In this document: positions 59,796 to 64,000 of the stretch, piece after piece
Layout of the letters: every line of letters starts with the position of its first letter
Position numbering within the stretch: position 1 is the stretch's first letter
Assembly (NCBI GenBank): GCA_963798015.1
Contig: CAWCSA010000026.1
Coordinates: 62,001 to 126,000, forward strand
DNA: 64,000 nucleotides
Reading direction: 5' to 3'
Source: Roseiarcus sp963798015
Lineage (GTDB): Bacteria > Pseudomonadota > Alphaproteobacteria > Rhizobiales > Beijerinckiaceae
Notes under the pieces: model-generated
Told to the model about the DNA's origin: nothing
Seen by the model: the letters and a program-made list of their open reading frames with translations, nothing else
Database searches by the model: none
Made by a program: the position numbers and the translations under genes

Positions 59796-61393
59796 AGAGC
59801 CGTCTCCTTCGCCGGGCGAAGCTGAAGATTGATCGGCGGGGCGTGGAACAAAGCAGAGTCCATTTTGCGAAAGTCCTTCGCGACGCGCAGCGGAAACTCG
59901 GCCTGAGCGAGGACGTCGCGCTCGAGATCCATGCCTGGCGCGAGTTCAATGATCGTGACGCCGTCTTTCTCGAGCCGCAGCACGCAACGTTCGGTGACGT
60001 AGACGATTTCCTGCCCTTGATCGACCGCCCGCGGACCCGAGAACGAGATCTGCTCGACAGCGTCGACGAGCTTCTTGACCTTGCCCTCCTTTGCGATCTT
60101 TACCGCGCCGTCTTGGACCTCAAGCTTTGCCCCGGCAGTGAAATAGCCGGAGAACACGATTTTCCTCGCGCGTGCCGTGATGTCAACGAACCCGCCGGCG
60201 CCCGCGGTGACATGGGGGCGCACGCCGAGCTTCGAGACGTTGACCGACCCGCCGCGGTCGATCTGCAAGAACGAGAGCAGCGACATGTCAAAGCCCGCGC
60301 CCTGGAAGTAGGTGAACTGGTGCGGCGACTGGACAATCGCCTCGGCGTTGGAGGCGCAGCCGAACTGGAAGTCGAGCAGCGGCACGCCGCCGACCGCGCC
60401 TTGCTCTATGACCCAGGTCACGGCGCCATGCCGGCCTTCCTCGATAAGGATACGCGGCACGTTGGCCGAGATGCCGAAGCCTATGTTAACCGCATCGCCG
60501 TCGCGCAGCTCTTGCGCAACGCGCCGGGCGATGACCTTGGCAATATCGAACTTTGGCGTCTCGAACGACGACAGCGGTCGAAAGACCTCTCCCGAAATCG
60601 CCGGCTCATAGGCCGTGAGCGTCGTCTGAAGCTGATCCGGCGCGACCACAATGTAGTCGACCAGGATTCCTGGAACGACGACGTCGTGGGGCTTAAGCGT
60701 TCCTGCCGCCGCGAGCCGTTTGACCTGCGCGATTACGACGCCGCCGTTATTGCGCACGGCGAGCGCCTGGTCGAGCGGCCCGAGAATGCCGCCCTCGTGC
60801 TCGTAGGAGAGGTTTCCGCGTTCGTCGGCGGTTGTTGCGCGGATGACGGCGACTTGCGGAATGATGCTCGGAAAGAACAGCCAATCTTCGCCGGCGAAAT
60901 CGACGCGCTTGACGATCGGATCGGCCGCCGCCTTGGCGTTCATGGCGCAGCCCTGATGGACAGGATCGACGAACGTGTCCATGCCCACCTTGGTCAGCAC
61001 GCCCGGCCGCTTGGCCGCGGCCTCGCGATGGATGTCGAACAGGATGCCGGACGGCACGTTGTAGGCCGGGATCGCGTCGCTCGTGATCATCTTCCAGATC
61101 TCCGGCGGTTCGGCCGAAGAGGGGCCCGACGGATAGGACCCCGCGAGAACGCGCGCAAGGCAACCGGACTTGGCGAGGTGATCGACCCCCTTGACGCCCC
61201 ACATGTCCCCGGCGGCGATCGGATGCAGAGTGGTGATATTGCGCGGATGACCCTCGGCGTCGAATCGCGCGCCGATCGCGGCCAGCGTCGCATCAGGACA
61301 TCCGAGCGCGGACGAGGATGAGACAGTAACGACCGCGCCGTCAGGAATGAGACGGGCGGCGTCCGCTGCAGAAATGACCTTCGGCCTGGCCAT
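59792..61393 (-). CDS. Acyl-CoA:carboxylate CoA-transferase (fused alpha-beta, YdiF/PCT-like)
   Basis: 533 residues, with both halves of a class I CoA-transferase in one chain: KVISAADAARLIPDGAVVTVSSS at the start, and WVIEQGAVGGVPLLDFQFG, where the Glu should be the catalytic residue that forms the CoA thioester. FINIGFGIS-type sequence (NIGFGISANVPRIL) and KLVDAVEQISFSG follow. It moves CoA between carboxylic acids, activating the substrate of the pathway. It is 8 bp after the Gfo/Idh/MocA gene. Confidence 0.92.
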   Translation of the reverse strand: MARPKVISAADAARLIPDGAVVTVSSSSALGCPDATLAAIGARFDAEGHPRNITTLHPIAAGDMWGVKGVDHLAKSGCLARVLAGSYPSGPSSAEPPEIWKMITSDAIPAYNVPSGILFDIHREAAAKRPGVLTKVGMDTFVDPVHQGCAMNAKAAADPIVKRVDFAGEDWLFFPSIIPQVAVIRATTADERGNLSYEHEGGILGPLDQALAVRNNGGVVIAQVKRLAAAGTLKPHDVVVPGILVDYIVVAPDQLQTTLTAYEPAISGEVFRPLSSFETPKFDIAKVIARRVAQELRDGDAVNIGFGISANVPRILIEEGRHGAVTWVIEQGAVGGVPLLDFQFGCASNAEAIVQSPHQFTYFQGAGFDMSLLSFLQIDRGGSVNVSKLGVRPHVTAGAGGFVDITARARKIVFSGYFTAGAKLEVQDGAVKIAKEGKVKKLVDAVEQISFSGPRAVDQGQEIVYVTERCVLRLEKDGVTIIELAPGMDLERDVLAQAEFPLRVAKDFRKMDSALFHAPPINLQLRPAKETAL

Positions 61394-61401
61394 TGCAGTC
61401 C

Positions 61402-62412
61402 TCAGACGGTGAGATCGATGGGCGTCTCGGCGCCGGTGCGCGCCGCGGCAGCTGCGGAAATCGCGACGCTCAAGGACTTGACGCCGTCCTCGCCGGTCGC
61501 TGAAGGCGCGCCACGCCCTTGAATGGCGTCCTGAAACAGGCGGATCGAGCGCGCGTACAGGCCCTCATGATCGAGTTTGAGCGGCTCGTCGCCGGCCGAG
61601 GTCCGCAGGACCACTTCGCCCTTCGGCGCTTGCGTCATGCAGTCGCGGCCAATCAGCGAACCGGCCTCTCCGTGCACCTCGAAGCCGGTCGTTGCGTATC
61701 TGGTGGTGAAGCCGTCGTGAAATTGCGCCAGCACGCCGTTCGAGAAGCGGATGACACCCATGACGCCGTCCTCCAGCCCCTCGCGGCCCATGCCGCCGTT
61801 CGACGTCATGGCGACAACCGATTTCGGCTCGTCGTCGAGAACGAACCGAAGCGTATCGGCGTCGTGAACGGTGATATCGAAAATAACTCCGCCGCCCGCG
61901 TTGGGGCGGTCGAGCCGCCAGCCTTGCAGGTGGGGGGGCAGATAGACGGAGTGGAACACCCGGGCGAACAGCGGCTTGCCGATCCGCCCCTGCTGGATCG
62001 CCTCCCGCATCGCGCGATGCGTCGCTGCGTTGCGGAGGTGGTGATTGGTCCCCATGACGACGCCGCGCTTGCGGCATTCCGCGACCATTGCGCGTGCGTC
62101 CTTTAGCGTCAACGCGAGCGGCTTTTCACACATGACATGCTTTCCAGCCGCCGCGGCGGCGAAAACCTGGTCCCGGTGCAGCTCATTTGTTGTGGAGATG
62201 TAGACGGCGTCCACGTCCTTGGAGCCGACCAGCTCTTTCAAGTTGGTCGTCGCATGTGCGATTCCATGCTTCTTTGCGTAACTCGTCGCGCGGTCGGCGT
62301 TCGTGCTCATGACGGCGACCGCTTCGCCGCCATTGGCGCGGAGCGCGCCGATCATGTGCTCGGCGGCGATCGTGCTTGCGCCAATCAACCCCCAACGAAG
62401 CTTCTTCATCAA
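61402..62412 (-). CDS. Gfo/Idh/MocA family oxidoreductase
   Basis: 336 residues. N-terminal NAD(P)-binding motif RWGLIGASTIAAEHMIGALRA, then VDAVYISTTNELH, HVMCEKPLALTLKDA (the EKP motif with catalytic Lys), and the C-terminal alpha/beta domain with FDITVHDADTLRF. It oxidises or reduces a sugar, inositol or similar polyol. Its ATG overlaps the LacI stop by 4 bp. Together with the downstream CoA-transferase and hydratase it suggests oxidation of a sugar-like acid to a CoA ester. Confidence 0.92.
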   Translation of the reverse strand: MMKKLRWGLIGASTIAAEHMIGALRANGGEAVAVMSTNADRATSYAKKHGIAHATTNLKELVGSKDVDAVYISTTNELHRDQVFAAAAAGKHVMCEKPLALTLKDARAMVAECRKRGVVMGTNHHLRNAATHRAMREAIQQGRIGKPLFARVFHSVYLPPHLQGWRLDRPNAGGGVIFDITVHDADTLRFVLDDEPKSVVAMTSNGGMGREGLEDGVMGVIRFSNGVLAQFHDGFTTRYATTGFEVHGEAGSLIGRDCMTQAPKGEVVLRTSAGDEPLKLDHEGLYARSIRLFQDAIQGRGAPSATGEDGVKSLSVAISAAAAARTGAETPIDLTV

Positions 62413-63447
62413 TCTTCTCGCTCATTAGGGCCCGCGGCCCGGCAGGACTTGCGAAGCGCCAAGGTGGTTGGGCAGAGCACGGCTTCCGGCTCGAAGTCGC
62501 CACTCGCGAGATGGCGCATGAGCAGTTGGGCTGCGCGCGAACCGAGATCGCGGGGATTGACCGCGACGCTGCTCAAGGCGGGACGTGTGTGCTTGGCCTC
62601 TTCGATGTCGTCGAACCCAATGACATCGAAGTCGACTCCCACCGAAACGCCCGCCTCCATCAGCGCGCGGGTGAGCCCGATCGCGACAACGTCGTTGAAG
62701 CAAAGAGCGGCGGTCGCAGGTTCGGGAAGGTTGAGCAGTCGCGGGACCGCTGCGCCGCCGCCCAAGTAGTTGGTGCTCGTTTCGATGACGAGCGACGGGT
62801 CGAGTGAAAGTCCAGCCTCTTCCAGAGCGAGTCTGTAACCCGCTAGCCTCTCCTCCCTGACCAGCATCGACGATATTCCGCCGACAAAGGCGACACGGCT
62901 GTGCCCGACGGCAATGAGATGGGCGGTGGCTTTTCGCGCGCCTTCCCTGTTCTCCGGGGTGACGAAGGACGCCCTGAGTTCCAGGAAGGCGGCGCATAAC
63001 CTGGACGACCGGCAACCCGGCAAGAAGGGGCTTAATCTCGCTCGCCGACGTCCCCATTGCGGGCGCGAGCACAAGCCCTGCGGCCCCATGCTCGCGCATC
63101 GAGCGGATCACCTGCTGCTGGCGAACCGCATTTTCCGCTGTGTTGGCGAGAAAGGGGATATAGGCGCCGCCCTGGCACGCCTGCTCGATACCGATCGCGA
63201 GCTCGACATAGAAGGGGTTCGACAGGTCGTTGATGACCATGCCGATGACCCCCGACTTGGCGCCGCGCAGGGTCGCCGCCCCGCGATGGTAAATGTAACC
63301 GAGCTGGTTCATCGCGTCGGAGACGCGCTCGCGTGTCGTCTCAGCAACGAGGGAACTTCCGCCGAGAACGAGGGAAACGGTCGATTTGGACACGCCGGCC
63401 AAGCGGGCGACATCGACGATCGTCCTGCGCCCTTTGCGCCCCTCCAT
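62409..63447 (-). pseudogene. LacI-family regulator with a single-base frameshift
   Basis: The product starts at the ATG 63447 with a LacI HTH (IVDVARLAGVSKSTVSLVLGG). It has a normal periplasmic-binding-type domain up to LPVVQVMRRLPGTQ, then leaves the frame. The correct continuation ASFVTPENREGARKATAHLIAVGHSR lies in the next frame and runs to the stop at 62409. Removing one base of the GGG at 62974-62972 restores 345 residues exactly. Two palindromic operators lie upstream. Either the gene is newly broken or the extra base is a sequencing error. Confidence 0.85.
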
Positions 63448-63481
63448 CTGCCTGCGTGTCTCTTTGTTCACTCGGGCATCC

Positions 63482-63499
63482 AATTGGTACGTTCCAATT
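63482..63499. promoter_or_regulatory. LacI-type operator 1
   Basis: AATTGGTACGTTCCAATT is an 18-bp palindrome (16 of 18 positions symmetric) with the central CG that is typical of LacI-family operators. It lies 35 bp upstream of the regulator start, in the promoter region shared with the divergent flavoprotein. Confidence 0.65.
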
Positions 63500-63555
63500 C
63501 CCTTGACTTCATTTCTCTCTGGAAAGGCCCAGCAAATCTGCATTCTTGTCGCTTG

Positions 63556-63573
63556 AATTGGAACGTGCTAATA
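63556..63573. promoter_or_regulatory. LacI-type operator 2
   Basis: AATTGGAACGTGCTAATA agrees with operator 1 at 14 of 18 positions and has the same central CG. The centres of the two sites are 74 bp apart, about seven helical turns, so a tetramer could loop the DNA. It lies about 49 bp upstream of the flavoprotein start. Confidence 0.6.
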
Positions 63574-63621
63574 GCACTAACTGTTCCTTACCATCCCGTC
63601 AATCCCATCCCAGGACCAGAC

Positions 63622-64000
63622 TTGAGCGCAACGATTCCCCAGAACATCCTCGACGCCCTCACCGACATAGAGATGCCGCGGCTCACGACCGAGAAGCAGG
63701 CGAAAGAGACTGTCGTTGCGCGCGGCTTCTCAATTCCCCTCCATCGGAGCGAAGCGCTCGTGCTGGGCAGCGGCGCCGCCGGACTACGGGCGGCGGTCGA
63801 AATGAAGCGGCGCGACCTCGACGTTATGATCGTGACCCAGAGCGCCTTTGGCGGAACTTCCGCATGCTCCGGTTCCGACAAGCAGACCCTCCACACCGCA
63901 AACGGCGCGGGACAGGGCGACGACTATCGAGCCATGGCCGACGCGCTCGGCGCGGGCGGGGCGATGAACGAGGACACGGCTTACATCGAAGCGGTGGGAT
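63622..64000 (+). CDS. FAD-dependent flavoprotein (fumarate reductase/aspartate oxidase-like), 3' end outside
   Basis: A TTG at 63622, with AGGA 8 nt upstream, opens a frame still running at base 64000. The visible 126 residues have a leading segment of about 45 residues and then the FAD motif EALVLGSGAAGLRAAVEMK, with SAFGGTSACSGSDKQTLH resembling the SGG-type flavin loop of fumarate reductase and aspartate oxidase. It is divergent from the LacI gene and shares its operators, so it belongs to the same catabolic unit. The substrate is unknown. Confidence 0.8.
   Translation, partial: MSATIPQNILDALTDIEMPRLTTEKQAKETVVARGFSIPLHRSEALVLGSGAAGLRAAVEMKRRDLDVMIVTQSAFGGTSACSGSDKQTLHTANGAGQGDDYRAMADALGAGGAMNEDTAYIEAVG

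Noticed and set aside
1..64000. tRNA or rRNA genes
   Set aside because: No cloverleaf or rRNA segments were recognised by eye; a tRNA scan would be decisive.

Overview
The window is a GC-rich stretch of a chromosome from an alphaproteobacterium, most likely order Hyphomicrobiales (Rhizobiales). The reasons are a glycerol ABC locus with the gene order known from Rhizobium leguminosarum, small proteins and intergenic repeats of rhizobial type, and many GTG/TTG starts. The genus cannot be fixed from the sequence. I recognise no rRNA, tRNA, CRISPR array or intact transposase.

Layout. 1-2828: cell-wall genes (3' end of an L,D-transpeptidase, then a DUF882/M15-like protein). 2983-6691: CUT2-type sugar ABC operon. 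7081-8719: small hypothetical genes, an AT-richer spacer with an unusual repeat element, and an HNH endonuclease. 8877-16961: housekeeping block (zincin metallopeptidase, cNMP-binding protein, OmpR-type regulator, penicillin acylase, exonuclease III, LolA-like protein, class III aminotransferase, BKACE enzyme). 17030-17148: second copy of the repeat element. 17529-28006: Rieske-FAD reductase, cyoABCD quinol oxidase, a histidine kinase / receiver / receiver-cyclase operon, a CHRD protein and a cytochrome b561. 29820-39908: glycerol regulon glpR-D-S-T-P-Q-U-V-K, in which glpD carries an in-frame TGA. 40708-49173: MocR-type regulator divergent from a complete Nit1C cluster preceded by a consensus sigma-54 promoter. 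49170-51314: decayed heme-uptake locus in which only the IsdG-like monooxygenase is intact. 51421-58914: CUT1 sugar ABC operon followed by two GMC oxidoreductases. 59022-64000: CoA-transferase / enoyl-CoA hydratase / Gfo-Idh-MocA catabolic operon under a frameshifted LacI regulator, with two operator-like palindromes in phase, divergent from a flavoprotein that runs off the window.

Most notable: two intergenic loci about 9 kb apart (7982-8087 and 17030-17148) share a 45-nt core (35/45 identical, no gaps). Each core is followed by 10-bp-period repeats of entirely different sequence, yet both arrays form an inverted repeat with a spacer of exactly 28 nt. A conserved core next to locus-specific decamers with fixed geometry is the best candidate here for an undescribed element.
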